Assembly: GCA_031267775.1 (NCBI GenBank)
Contig: JAIRYL010000094.1
Coordinates: 1-14,265 of the forward strand
Direction: 5' to 3'
Length of the DNA stretch: 14,265 nt
DNA from: Tannerellaceae bacterium
GTDB taxonomy: Bacteria > Bacteroidota > Bacteroidia > Bacteroidales > Tannerellaceae
A model generated the notes under the pieces. The model saw only the letters and a program-made list of their open reading frames with translations. It ran no database searches and had not been told where the DNA came from. Below, piece after piece: positions 1 through 6,879 of this stretch. Positions within the stretch are counted from its first letter, which is position 1. Each line of letters begins with the position of its first letter. A program made the position numbers and the translations under genes.

Positions 1-33
1 GGAAAGGGGCAGACCGCAAGAAAAGAGTCTCCC

Positions 34-55
34 CTATACATATATATATGTATAG
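34..55. repeat. 22-bp perfect AT-rich palindrome
   Basis: The eleven bases CTATACATATA are followed directly by their exact reverse complement. The palindrome sits at the left edge of the first copy of the 67-nt module. It could form a small cruciform or bind a dimeric protein, but no gene lies next to it. Function is unknown. Confidence 0.7.
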
Positions 56-112
56 TCCGGCTTTTCGGCTAATCGTGGCTTCAACGGCTTCGACAAGCTC
101 AGCCACCGGAGC
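46..112 (+). repeat. Dispersed 67-nt repeat module, copy 1
   Basis: This stretch matches 633-699 at 65 of 67 positions in the same orientation, 587 bp apart. Its right part contains the core CGACAAGCTCAGCCACCGGA, which recurs in degenerate form through 113-170 and 679-790 and in inverted form at 803-837. Modules of this kind are familiar as non-coding dispersed repeats in Bacteroidetes genomes, where they are often mistranslated into short arginine- and serine-rich ORFs. The reading frames through it have no recognisable protein features. Confidence 0.8.
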
Positions 113-324
113 TCAGCCACCGGAGCGGAGCGGCGCTCCGCGAGGGACAAGCTCAGCCGCCGGAGCGGATTTGCTGCAAAGCGGAGCGCCCGCTACAATT
201 CCCTCGCGCAGGCGTCGCTCCGCGCCGTCCGGACAGCCTGTTTCCACCTCCCATGCGCCCCCCCGATACGGCCGGATATGCCTGCGCAAAAGAGAGCGCT
301 TTTCGCAGAAACAGACCGCGCCTG
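113..324. other. Gene-free spacer, degenerate repeat fragments
   Basis: I see no credible gene in this GC-rich stretch. Positions 113-170 continue the degenerate CTCAGCCACCGGAGC motif of the neighbouring module, and 195-225 carry CCTCGCGCAGGCGTCGC-like fragments that resemble 755-790. Short open frames exist on both strands but are compositionally repeat-derived. No promoter or terminator stands out. Confidence 0.6.
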
Positions 325-456
325 AATTTTCATACCTGTCCGTCTGAATTTTCATAGGTATCCGTCTAAATTTTCATACCTGTCCGCGCAAATTTTCATA
401 GGTATGCGCGTAAATTTTCATACCTGTCCGCGTAAATTTTCATAAGGTAAGGAAAT
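325..456 (+). repeat. 22-bp tandem array, six units
   Basis: Six units begin with AATTTTCATA at 325, 347, 369, 391, 413 and 435, exactly 22 bp apart. The second half alternates between two variants. Units 1, 3 and 5 continue CCTGTCCG; units 2 and 4 continue GGTATCCG or GGTATGCG; unit 6 is degenerate (AGGTAAGG). The array is therefore also a 44-bp period-two repeat. The constant spacing of about two helical turns, with no unique spacers, argues against CRISPR and is iteron-like. No rep gene or other partner is visible nearby, so its role is unknown. Confidence 0.85.
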
Positions 457-470
457 ATATTTTCATACCT

Positions 471-517
471 ATGAAAATTTGCGCGCATACCTATGAAAAT
501 TTGCGCGGATACCTATG
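471..517 (-). repeat. Inverted continuation of the 22-bp array
   Basis: Two units beginning ATGAAAATTTGCGCG occur at 471 and 493, with a truncated third at 515. They are the reverse complement of the GGTATGCG variant seen at 391-412. The stretch 471-501 pairs with 391-421 at 30 of 31 positions. At the switch point, ATTTTCAT (459-466) and ATGAAAAT (471-478) form a compact 8-bp hairpin with a 4-nt loop. The array thus reverses orientation near 460-470. Confidence 0.85.
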
Positions 518-632
518 TTTTTTTGAGGGGCGTTTTACCCGCCAAAAAGTACGCGAAAGGCCGTCGGCAAAGCCTGCCTTGCGCGTGCTTGACTGTCGAC
601 TGTCTTTGAAGAAAAAAATCAGTCGGGAATTG
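518..632. other. Gene-free spacer
   Basis: I see no gene, RNA or clear regulatory site between the inverted array and the second copy of the 67-nt module. Short open frames cross it but run into repeats on both sides and have no recognisable protein features. Confidence 0.5.
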
Positions 633-699
633 ATATGTATTGTCCGGCTTTTCGGCTAATCGTGGCTTCGACGGCTTCGACAAGCTCAGCCACCGGAGC
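633..699 (+). repeat. Dispersed 67-nt repeat module, copy 2
   Basis: This is the second copy of the module at 46-112, with two substitutions. Its positions 664-698 also form one arm of a perfect 35-bp inverted repeat with 803-837. Degenerate partial copies of the CAAGCTCAGCCACCG core follow at 710-755. Confidence 0.8.
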
Positions 700-837
700 G
701 GCGCGAGGGACAAGCTCAGCCACCGGAGCTTAGCCACCACAAGCTCAGCCACCGCAGCGTCGCCTGCGCAGCGTCGCCTGCGCGAGGGCCACCGCAGCGC
801 CACTCCGGTGGCTGAGCTTGTCGAAGCCGTCGAAGCC
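664..837. repeat. 35-bp perfect inverted repeat with 104-nt loop
   Basis: Positions 664-698 and 803-837 are exact reverse complements. The loop holds partial copies of the same core and a 14-bp tandem duplication, CAGCGTCGCCTGCG, at 755-768 and 769-782. Beyond the right arm, the GTCGAAGCC unit is repeated again up to 847. The arrangement suggests modules stacked or inverted by recombination and not a coding region. Confidence 0.75.
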
Positions 838-867
838 GTCGAAGCCACCGGAGCGGCGCTGCGCGAG

Positions 868-967
868 GGATTGCAGCGGATAGCCCGGAACGAGCCGCAG
901 GCGAGCGAGGACTTGCAGCGGAAAGCCCGACCCCCTCCTTGCGAGGGGGGCGCGCCCAACTTAGGAG
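868..967 (+). repeat. GC-rich dispersed Bacteroidetes-type repeat
   Basis: The unit TTGCAGCGGAWAGCCCG occurs twice (870 and 913 regions), separated by a GAACGAGCCGCAGGCGAGCG-type linker, and is followed by CCCCCTCCTTGCGAGGGGGG. From memory, this combination is a common dispersed intergenic repeat in Bacteroidetes. Its right end, GAGGGGGGCGCGCCCAA, has a near copy on the opposite strand around 14119-14144. An in-frame ATG at 939 lies inside it, which artificially extends the following membrane-protein frame. Confidence 0.65.
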
Positions 968-1041
968 GCGTTTGGAAATAAAACATGCAAATTTATTGGA
1001 ACTGTTTTTTGCCGGAAGCTTCCTTACTGAATTTTATCCTG

Positions 1042-1049
1042 TATATTTG
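1042..1049 (+). promoter_or_regulatory. Putative -7 promoter box (TATATTTG)
   Basis: TATATTTG matches the Bacteroides -7 consensus TAnnTTTG. Transcription from it would begin near 1055, giving a leader of about 12 nt before the ATG at 1068. No good TTTG -33 box lies 19-21 nt upstream, so support rests on one box and its position. Confidence 0.4.
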
Positions 1050-1067
1050 TCAGATAGATTCATACAG

Positions 1068-2825
1068 ATGGTTTTTAACAGCCCCGCATATAAAATAATT
1101 CTCCCCGGATGCCTCCTGTTTATGGCGCTCGCGCTGTTTCTGCAAGAAACAAATGCGTATCATTTCTTTTTTATCGAGCAAAACCAGTTATTCCTGTTTT
1201 CCGGCCCGTATATCGCCGACAGGGCGCTGCTTCCCGGCGGGCCGGCCTTGCTTACGGGCGAGTTTCTGGTGCAGTTTTTTATCCTGCCGTACGCCGGGGC
1301 GGTTATAACAGCCATCCTGCTTACCGCCGCCGGAGGCCTCGCGGCTCTTGTCTGCCGACGCGTCGCGCCGGCTTGTTCCCTGTACCTGCTTTCCTTTCTG
1401 CCCGTTTTATGCCTGTTATTCATGCACTTTAATTTTAATTACCTCATACAGGGAACGGTCGCTTTTCTTTTGGCGCTTTTGAGCCTCTGTTTCTATCTTT
1501 CGGTCGCCGCTTTCCGGCGCAGGTTGTTGCTGGCCGTTGTCACGGCGCCGTTTCTTTTCTGGTGGGCGGGCGCGGTGGCATGCCTGTACGCTTTATGCGT
1601 CTTTTTGTGGGAATCGTTAAACCGTCCGCGCGGCTGGGGGCTGACGTTTTTGGTTGCGGGCGAAGTAGCCGTCGCGGCCTGGGCAAGCGTGCACGGCGCT
1701 ATACTGGGCGGATACCGGTTTGCCCTTCTGCCGGACATGTATTTTCATAAAGGCCTGGCTGCTCCCCCGGAGATTTATTTTTCATGGCTTTCGCTGCCGC
1801 TTCTGATAGCGGGCGCGTATGTACTCCGCAACGGCCAACCGCAAAAAAAGAAAGCCCGACGGCTGACAAACCTGTTGCAAATTGCGGCAATTAGCGCCTT
1901 ATCCTGGATAAGCATCCCCCTCTACAACGACGCTAAATCAATCAAACTGAAACAACTGGATTATTATGCCCGCACCTGTCAATGGGACCGGTTAATTGAA
2001 GCCTGCCAGGGCCGCCTCACCAATTATCTGTACCTATGCTATCTAAATATGGCTTTGGCCCAAAAAGGAGTATTGGCCGACCAGGCGTTTGCTTTCGATC
2101 AGCAGGGCGGACAGGGATTGTTTATCCCCTGGAACAAAACGGCCTCCATATCCACCCTTTTGAGCGAGCTGCATTTTACGGCCGGCAATATCGCCGTAGC
2201 GCAGGAAAAAGCGTTTGAAAGTTATGTCAGTTCCCTGGGTTATGGCAACCCGCGCATGCTCAAGCGCTTGGTGCAAACCAATCTGATTTACGGCGAATAT
2301 CCCGTGGCCGAAAAGTATCTGGATTTGCTGGACAAGACTTTTTATTATTCCCGCTGGGCAAACAGTTGCCGTAAATATCTTTATAACGACGCCCAAGTGG
2401 ACAACGACCCCTTGCTGGGCGGCAAACGCAAAGGATTGCCCAAAACAAACTTTTTATCGAATCCGGATCAACTGGAGAGGGATTTAACGGCGGTGGCCGA
2501 ACAGTATCCGCCGAATCGACAGGCCCTTGAATATATTGGAACAGGTTATTTGCTGACGAAGAATGTAGATGCGTTTGAAAAATTGATAAACCGGTATTAT
2601 AAAACGGCGCTGTTGCCGTCCTTACCGGCCTCTTTCCAGCAAGCTGTTATCATACTGTACGAAGCCAATCCCCAGGTTTGGGCTTATTATAATGTTTCCG
2701 AATCGGTGGCCGGCCGGTTTGCCGATTTTAAACGACTGATACAATCAAACCGGGGAAATCCGCCCGTAGCCGAAGTAAACCGCCTGTTTGGAGATACCTA
2801 CTGGCGTTATTATATGTTTAAATAG
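1068..2825 (+). CDS. DUF6057 family polytopic membrane protein
   Basis: This is a 585-residue protein of unknown biochemical function. About eight hydrophobic segments lie within residues 9-290. The first is followed by a loop containing EQNQLFLFS and a PGG motif (about 37-57), which I recognise as the conserved N-terminal pattern of the Bacteroidetes DUF6057 family. Residues from about 300 to the end are soluble, helical and TPR-like, rich in Tyr and Leu. The frame is open from an ATG at 939, but the first 43 codons of that form start inside a dispersed repeat and do not resemble the family start. The ATG at 1068 follows a promoter-like box and begins just before the first membrane segment, so I use it. 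The stop is directly followed by the ATG of the next gene, indicating co-transcription and probable translational coupling. The topology is loosely reminiscent of GT-C glycosyltransferases, but that is speculation. Confidence 0.8.
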   Translation: MVFNSPAYKIILPGCLLFMALALFLQETNAYHFFFIEQNQLFLFSGPYIADRALLPGGPALLTGEFLVQFFILPYAGAVITAILLTAAGGLAALVCRRVAPACSLYLLSFLPVLCLLFMHFNFNYLIQGTVAFLLALLSLCFYLSVAAFRRRLLLAVVTAPFLFWWAGAVACLYALCVFLWESLNRPRGWGLTFLVAGEVAVAAWASVHGAILGGYRFALLPDMYFHKGLAAPPEIYFSWLSLPLLIAGAYVLRNGQPQKKKARRLTNLLQIAAISALSWISIPLYNDAKSIKLKQLDYYARTCQWDRLIEACQGRLTNYLYLCYLNMALAQKGVLADQAFAFDQQGGQGLFIPWNKTASISTLLSELHFTAGNIAVAQEKAFESYVSSLGYGNPRMLKRLVQTNLIYGEYPVAEKYLDLLDKTFYYSRWANSCRKYLYNDAQVDNDPLLGGKRKGLPKTNFLSNPDQLERDLTAVAEQYPPNRQALEYIGTGYLLTKNVDAFEKLINRYYKTALLPSLPASFQQAVIILYEANPQVWAYYNVSESVAGRFADFKRLIQSNRGNPPVAEVNRLFGDTYWRYYMFK

Positions 2826-4310
2826 ATGCGTATGCGTAATCAATTAGTATATCTGTTCGCCCTGTTAGTTGCCGGAGCCTGTTCTCAGGCTCCCATCCGG
2901 GTAGACCGGGAAATAAATCAACTGCCGGAGATATTCCCGGATTATACAGGCTGTACCATCCCGCCCAACATAGCTCCTTTAAATTTTGCGTTAACCGCCG
3001 GTTACGACGAGGCGTATGCCGTTTTTTCTGCCGGCGATAACGAATGGAGCGTAAAAGCGGGCAAAAATCAATTTACCTTCCCCATCTCAAAATGGCGGAA
3101 ATTGCTGCAACTGTCCGCCCCCGGCGATATACAGATAAAGATCAAGGTTAAAAAAGAAGGAAAATGGTTTGGCTATACGCCTTTTCGGATACATATCGCT
3201 TCGGAATCCGTAGACCCTTACATTGCTTACCGCCTTATAGAGCCGGGTTATGAATTATGGAATCAGATGGGTATCTATCAGCGAAATCTTGAAAATTACG
3301 CGCAAAGTCCGATTATCGAAAACAAAATGACCGACAACAACTGTATGAACTGCCATTCCTTTTGCATGCAAAATCCCGATAAAATGCTGTTTCATATCCG
3401 GGGATCACTGGGAAGTACTGTTTTGGTAAACGGAGATAAGATAGAACGGCTGCATACCCAAACAGACCACACCATGTCTGCCCTGGTCTATCCCTCCTGG
3501 CATCCCGGCGGACGATACGTAGCTTTTTCCGTAAACGATACCAGACAGGCTTTCCATGTAAACAACCGGAATCGGGTGGAAGTATACGATTATAAGTCGG
3601 ACGTAGTGGTATACGATACCGACAAACATGAAATCATAACCGCCCCTCCGCTGTTTTCCGAAGACTGGCTCGAAACATTCCCCGCCTTTTCGCCCGACGG
3701 TCAAACCCTGTATTTTTGCACCGCCCCCGCCTGCTCCATGCCCGACGAATTTACCCAAATAAAGTATAGCCTTTGTTCCATTGCTTTCAACCCCGAAACC
3801 CGCGCGTTCGGCGCCGTTGCAGATACCTTGTTTCATGCCAAAGAAAACGGCATGAGCGTTTCATTCCCCCGCGTTTCGCCCGACGGCGCCTACCTTATGT
3901 ACACAAAAGCCGCTTACGGCAACTTTTCCATCTGGCATAAAGACGCCGATTTGCACCTGATAAATCTTGCTTCGGGAAACCATTTCCCGGCACAGGCAGC
4001 CAACAGCGCGGATGTAGAAAGTTATCATTCATGGAGCAGCAACAGTCGCTGGGTAGTATTCGCCAGTCGCCGCCTGGACGGTTTATATACGCGCCTGTAC
4101 ATTACTTATATTAACGCCGACGGACAGGCCGGAAAACCCTTCCTTGTTCCCCAGAAAAAAGTAACTTTCTATCATGATTTCATGAAATCGTATAATATAC
4201 CGGAGTTCATAACCGGCAAAGTAAAAGAACAGGGCTACCGAATCGGGCAAACAGCCCAAAAAGATAAAGGCATAACCGTTTCGTTCAGTAAAAAAAACAA
4301 GATTCGTTAA
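2826..4310 (+). CDS. Lipoprotein with CxxCH heme motif and PD40 propeller
   Basis: This 494-residue protein begins with a lipoprotein-type signal (hydrophobic residues 7-18, Cys19 after VAGA), so it is probably anchored in the envelope outside the cytoplasm. A single c-type heme-binding motif, CMNCH, lies at 173-177. It is followed by at least four WD40-like/PD40 blade motifs: HPGGRYVAFS (226-235), SPDGQTLYF (289-297), SPDGAYLMY (351-359) and a degenerate one near 402-413. PD40 repeats occur in TolB-type beta-propellers. The combination suggests a propeller with a covalently bound heme, or a structural use of the motif. The gene starts immediately after the DUF6057 stop, so the two products probably act together. 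Its stop codon lies inside the left arm of a strong terminator hairpin. Automated annotation would likely say TolB-like or PD40 protein. Function is unknown. Confidence 0.85.
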   Translation: MRMRNQLVYLFALLVAGACSQAPIRVDREINQLPEIFPDYTGCTIPPNIAPLNFALTAGYDEAYAVFSAGDNEWSVKAGKNQFTFPISKWRKLLQLSAPGDIQIKIKVKKEGKWFGYTPFRIHIASESVDPYIAYRLIEPGYELWNQMGIYQRNLENYAQSPIIENKMTDNNCMNCHSFCMQNPDKMLFHIRGSLGSTVLVNGDKIERLHTQTDHTMSALVYPSWHPGGRYVAFSVNDTRQAFHVNNRNRVEVYDYKSDVVVYDTDKHEIITAPPLFSEDWLETFPAFSPDGQTLYFCTAPACSMPDEFTQIKYSLCSIAFNPETRAFGAVADTLFHAKENGMSVSFPRVSPDGAYLMYTKAAYGNFSIWHKDADLHLINLASGNHFPAQAANSADVESYHSWSSNSRWVVFASRRLDGLYTRLYITYINADGQAGKPFLVPQKKVTFYHDFMKSYNIPEFITGKVKEQGYRIGQTAQKDKGITVSFSKKNKIR

Positions 4311-4356
4311 ACTGAAAAAGGCGGCCTGCAAGCCGCCTTTTTCAGTTTAACGAATC
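4301..4356. terminator. Bidirectional terminator, perfect 25-bp stem
   Basis: Positions 4301-4325 and 4332-4356 are exact reverse complements with a 6-nt loop, CTGCAA. The top of the stem is GGCGGC/GCCGCC, flanked by A-rich and T-rich tracts, so the hairpin is followed by a T run on either strand. It lies between two convergent operons and should stop both. The left arm includes the TAA stop of the upstream lipoprotein gene (4308-4310). The right arm ends 5 bp before the rprY stop codon. Confidence 0.92.
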
Positions 4357-4360
4357 CGTA

Positions 4361-5095
4361 TTATAATATCTGCATCCCGTCTTCCTTGGCCGACTGGTCT
4401 TCTCCCGAAGGGGTAACTAATTTATAACCCTTGCCATGAATATTAATAATTTCAATCAGCGGATCTTCTTTCAGCAATTTGCGCAGTTTGGTAATGTATA
4501 CGTCCATACTGCGAGCATTAAAGTAATTATCATCCACCCAGATAGTTTTAAGCGCATAGTTGCGTTCCAGTATTTCGTTGGCATGCGCGCAAAGAAGGTT
4601 CAACAATTCGCATTCCTTTGTAGTCAGCTTGGTAGCTTTGTCGCCAATAGAAAGCGTTTGTTTTTGCGTGTCGAACAAAAAGTTTCCAAGTTTATAAAAC
4701 GGGATATCTTTCAACTTCTTACCCTTTACGCGACGAAGAATCGCTTCAATACGCAGCAACAGTTCTTCCATGCTGAACGGTTTGGTCAGATAATCGTCGG
4801 CGCCAATCTTAAACCCTTCCAAAATATCTTCTTTCATTGTTTTGGCAGTAAGAAAAATAACAGGTATGTCGGGGTTGAGCGAGCGGATTTCCTGCGCTAA
4901 AGTAAATCCGTCTTTCTTAGGCATCATTACATCCAGTACGCACAGGTCGTATTTACTTTTCGTAAATCCTTTATAACCGGCTTCTCCGTCGGAGAACAGG
5001 TCTGTAATATAACCCTTTGCCTGTAAGTATTCTCTCAGTAACATGCCAAGGTTCTCATCGTCTTCGCAAAATAAAATTCTCAGTTTTTCTTCCAT
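4361..5095 (-). CDS. rprY: OmpR-family response regulator RprY
   Basis: This is a 244-residue cytoplasmic DNA-binding regulator. The N-terminal receiver domain (about 5-120) has the acidic pair D12/D13, phospho-acceptor D55 in VLDVMMP, T83 in FLTAK and K105 in LTKPF. A winged-helix DNA-binding domain of the OmpR/PhoB type follows (about 130-232), with the typical LTTKECELLNLL and RSMDVYITKLRKLL segments. The start is 2 nt after the stop of the sensor kinase gene, so the pair is one operon with the kinase first. Composition and order fit RprY of Bacteroides and Porphyromonas. The regulon cannot be read from this window. Confidence 0.9.
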   Translation of the reverse strand: MEEKLRILFCEDDENLGMLLREYLQAKGYITDLFSDGEAGYKGFTKSKYDLCVLDVMMPKKDGFTLAQEIRSLNPDIPVIFLTAKTMKEDILEGFKIGADDYLTKPFSMEELLLRIEAILRRVKGKKLKDIPFYKLGNFLFDTQKQTLSIGDKATKLTTKECELLNLLCAHANEILERNYALKTIWVDDNYFNARSMDVYITKLRKLLKEDPLIEIINIHGKGYKLVTPSGEDQSAKEDGMQIL

Positions 5096-5097
5096 AA

Positions 5098-6657
5098 CTA
5101 ACTTTTTATAAGAGGTAAAGTAATAATAAATTTTGTTCCTGCATTTCCGGCCCCGTTTTCGGCGCGGATGCTTCCTTTATGATCTTCCACAATTTTACGC
5201 ACATAGGCAAGGCCTAAGCCAAATCCTTTTACATCGTGAACATTGCCGGTTGGAACCCGGAAAAAACGGTCAAATACTTTTTTGTGGTATTCTTTTTTTA
5301 TCCCGATTCCATTATCTTCAATGGATATGAGCAATTTGTTGTTGTCATTCCATGTTTTAGCCCTCAACGTTAAGGGCACATCCTGCTGGCGGTATTTTAC
5401 GGCGTTGTCCATTAAATTAAACAGCACGTTGGTAAGATGCATCTCATCAACATAGATCGTCGATTCGATGGCTTCCAAATCAATATCCAATATCCCTCCA
5501 TATTTTTCAACTTTCAATACAAACGTATTTGCAATGTTCGCTATCAAATCGTTTGCATCTACTTCTTTTAGTTTAAGCGTTGCTCTTTGCCGTTCAAACA
5601 GCGACATCTGCAATACTTTCTCAACCAGAAAGCTCAAGCGTTTGGTTTCGTCGTTTATAACGCCCGATATATGTTTAAATACATCGGGGCTTTTTGTTAT
5701 ATCCGAATCCTTCAGCATTTGCGAAGCAAGCGATATGGTAGAAACCGGCGTTTTCAATTCATGCGTCATATTATTGATAAAATCATTTTTCATTTCGGAT
5801 AATTTCTTTTGCCGGAATACAATATATAATGTAAAAGTGAAGGTTACCAATAGCATCAACGAAAAAATAACAGATGGTACGATAAATGAAACTTCACTGT
5901 AAATGTAATCCTGCTTTGTTGGGAAATATACCCTTAAATAGTTTTGCCTGGATGGAGGATCGTTTGGAAACAATACCGCAGTCAGTATATCCGACGCTAT
6001 CGGTTGCTTTTGAATCTCCCCGCTCAAATAAACGGCATTCCCATCTTTGTTAATAACGGAAAAAATGAAAGGGAGGTTTAAACCATTATTAACAAATTCC
6101 GTTTTCAAGTAGGCGTTTAACTGTTTGAAATCGATACGTTCTTCTATCGGTTTCAGGCTCGAAGTGTTCATCATACTGATTATTACTTCGTTGATTAAAT
6201 CGCTATTGTATAAATATTGACGTTTATAAGCGTCGGCCAATTCCTTTGATCTGGCCACAATATTACTGGGCGATTGCTTTTTTAATAAGGAAGATAAGGG
6301 TTGCGATTGCGTATGGCTGAAACTGTGCAGTTCGATGCGTTGCATCGTGCCGTTTGAATCTTTGATTTGTAACTGATAGCTTTCCTGACTGTTAAATTGC
6401 CTGATCTGTTGTGGATTGTAGGCGTTTTGATATTGATAATGCCCCAATTCTTTGCTTAAATCATCTTCTATGTATTTACGTGTTTCGTCGAGTTCAAGGT
6501 TTTTGGAAACCTGAAACAGGCATTTTTTGGCAGTCTCATTAAATTGCTCGCTGCGTGTTTTTAGTATTTCGCTTACATAGTTTAATTGCAAATAGAGTAA
6601 ACCTGCAAAAGCAAATGCCATCACAACAGCCAGTAACCAGATTGTAGACTTCCTCAT
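5098..6657 (-). CDS. rprX: Membrane sensor histidine kinase RprX
   Basis: This 519-residue protein has a transmembrane segment at about 5-25, a large periplasmic sensor region at about 26-255 and a second transmembrane segment at about 258-281. The cytoplasmic kinase core follows. The H-box is MTHELKTP with phospho-acceptor His299, the N-box is NLMDNAVKY (414-422), the G1 box is DNGIGI (448-453) and the G2 box is GFGLGL (478-483). It should autophosphorylate and pass phosphate to RprY, encoded 2 nt downstream. No PAS or HAMP domain is evident, so the periplasmic domain is the likely sensor; its ligand is unknown. Length and architecture fit B. fragilis-type RprX. Confidence 0.9.
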   Translation of the reverse strand: MRKSTIWLLAVVMAFAFAGLLYLQLNYVSEILKTRSEQFNETAKKCLFQVSKNLELDETRKYIEDDLSKELGHYQYQNAYNPQQIRQFNSQESYQLQIKDSNGTMQRIELHSFSHTQSQPLSSLLKKQSPSNIVARSKELADAYKRQYLYNSDLINEVIISMMNTSSLKPIEERIDFKQLNAYLKTEFVNNGLNLPFIFSVINKDGNAVYLSGEIQKQPIASDILTAVLFPNDPPSRQNYLRVYFPTKQDYIYSEVSFIVPSVIFSLMLLVTFTFTLYIVFRQKKLSEMKNDFINNMTHELKTPVSTISLASQMLKDSDITKSPDVFKHISGVINDETKRLSFLVEKVLQMSLFERQRATLKLKEVDANDLIANIANTFVLKVEKYGGILDIDLEAIESTIYVDEMHLTNVLFNLMDNAVKYRQQDVPLTLRAKTWNDNNKLLISIEDNGIGIKKEYHKKVFDRFFRVPTGNVHDVKGFGLGLAYVRKIVEDHKGSIRAENGAGNAGTKFIITLPLIKS

Positions 6658-6879
6658 ATCAACGATTCTATATCTATAAAGAATGACAAATAAAGCGTCT
6701 TTTGATTTAATATTTACATAATAAAAGTAAAAAAAGGGGCTTTTATTTGTTAATAATGTATTACAATAGCGGAAATTTTATCAACTAATCTTTTGTGTAA
6801 CAATAAACTACCGTTGCAGTCGTATTAATTAAGCGGGAAGGGATAAAAAAGTTTGGAATAACAGGAAAAATCTTTGCGT
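6658..6879. other. AT-rich intergenic region upstream of rprX
   Basis: This 222-bp AT-rich stretch holds no credible gene. It should contain the rprX promoter. The best candidate is TTTATTTG on the minus strand at 6694-6687, which differs from TAnnTTTG by one base and lacks a matching -33 box. A weak 8-bp hairpin (6720-6727 with 6740-6747) has a 12-nt loop. No clear terminator for the upstream minus-strand gene is visible. Confidence 0.4.

Noticed and set aside
48..347. Small arginine/serine-rich protein on the + strand
   Set aside because: The frame is entirely repeat DNA and its translation mirrors the repeat modules; the overlapping minus-strand frame is equally repeat-derived.
325..517. 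CRISPR array
   Set aside because: The units are contiguous 22-bp repeats with no unique spacers, and orientation flips midway. No cas gene is present.
513..986. 157-residue minus-strand ORF and its 113-residue plus-strand counterpart
   Set aside because: Both are translations of the 35-bp inverted repeat and neighbouring dispersed repeats; no protein-like domain or start signal is seen.
963..1100. AGGAGG followed by an ATG at 985
   Set aside because: The frame ends after about 38 codons and overlaps the DUF6057 start out of frame; the AGGAGG is part of the repeat.
6720..6747. Possible terminator hairpin upstream of rprX
   Set aside because: The 8-bp stem is all A/T except one pair and has a 12-nt loop, so it is too weak to call.
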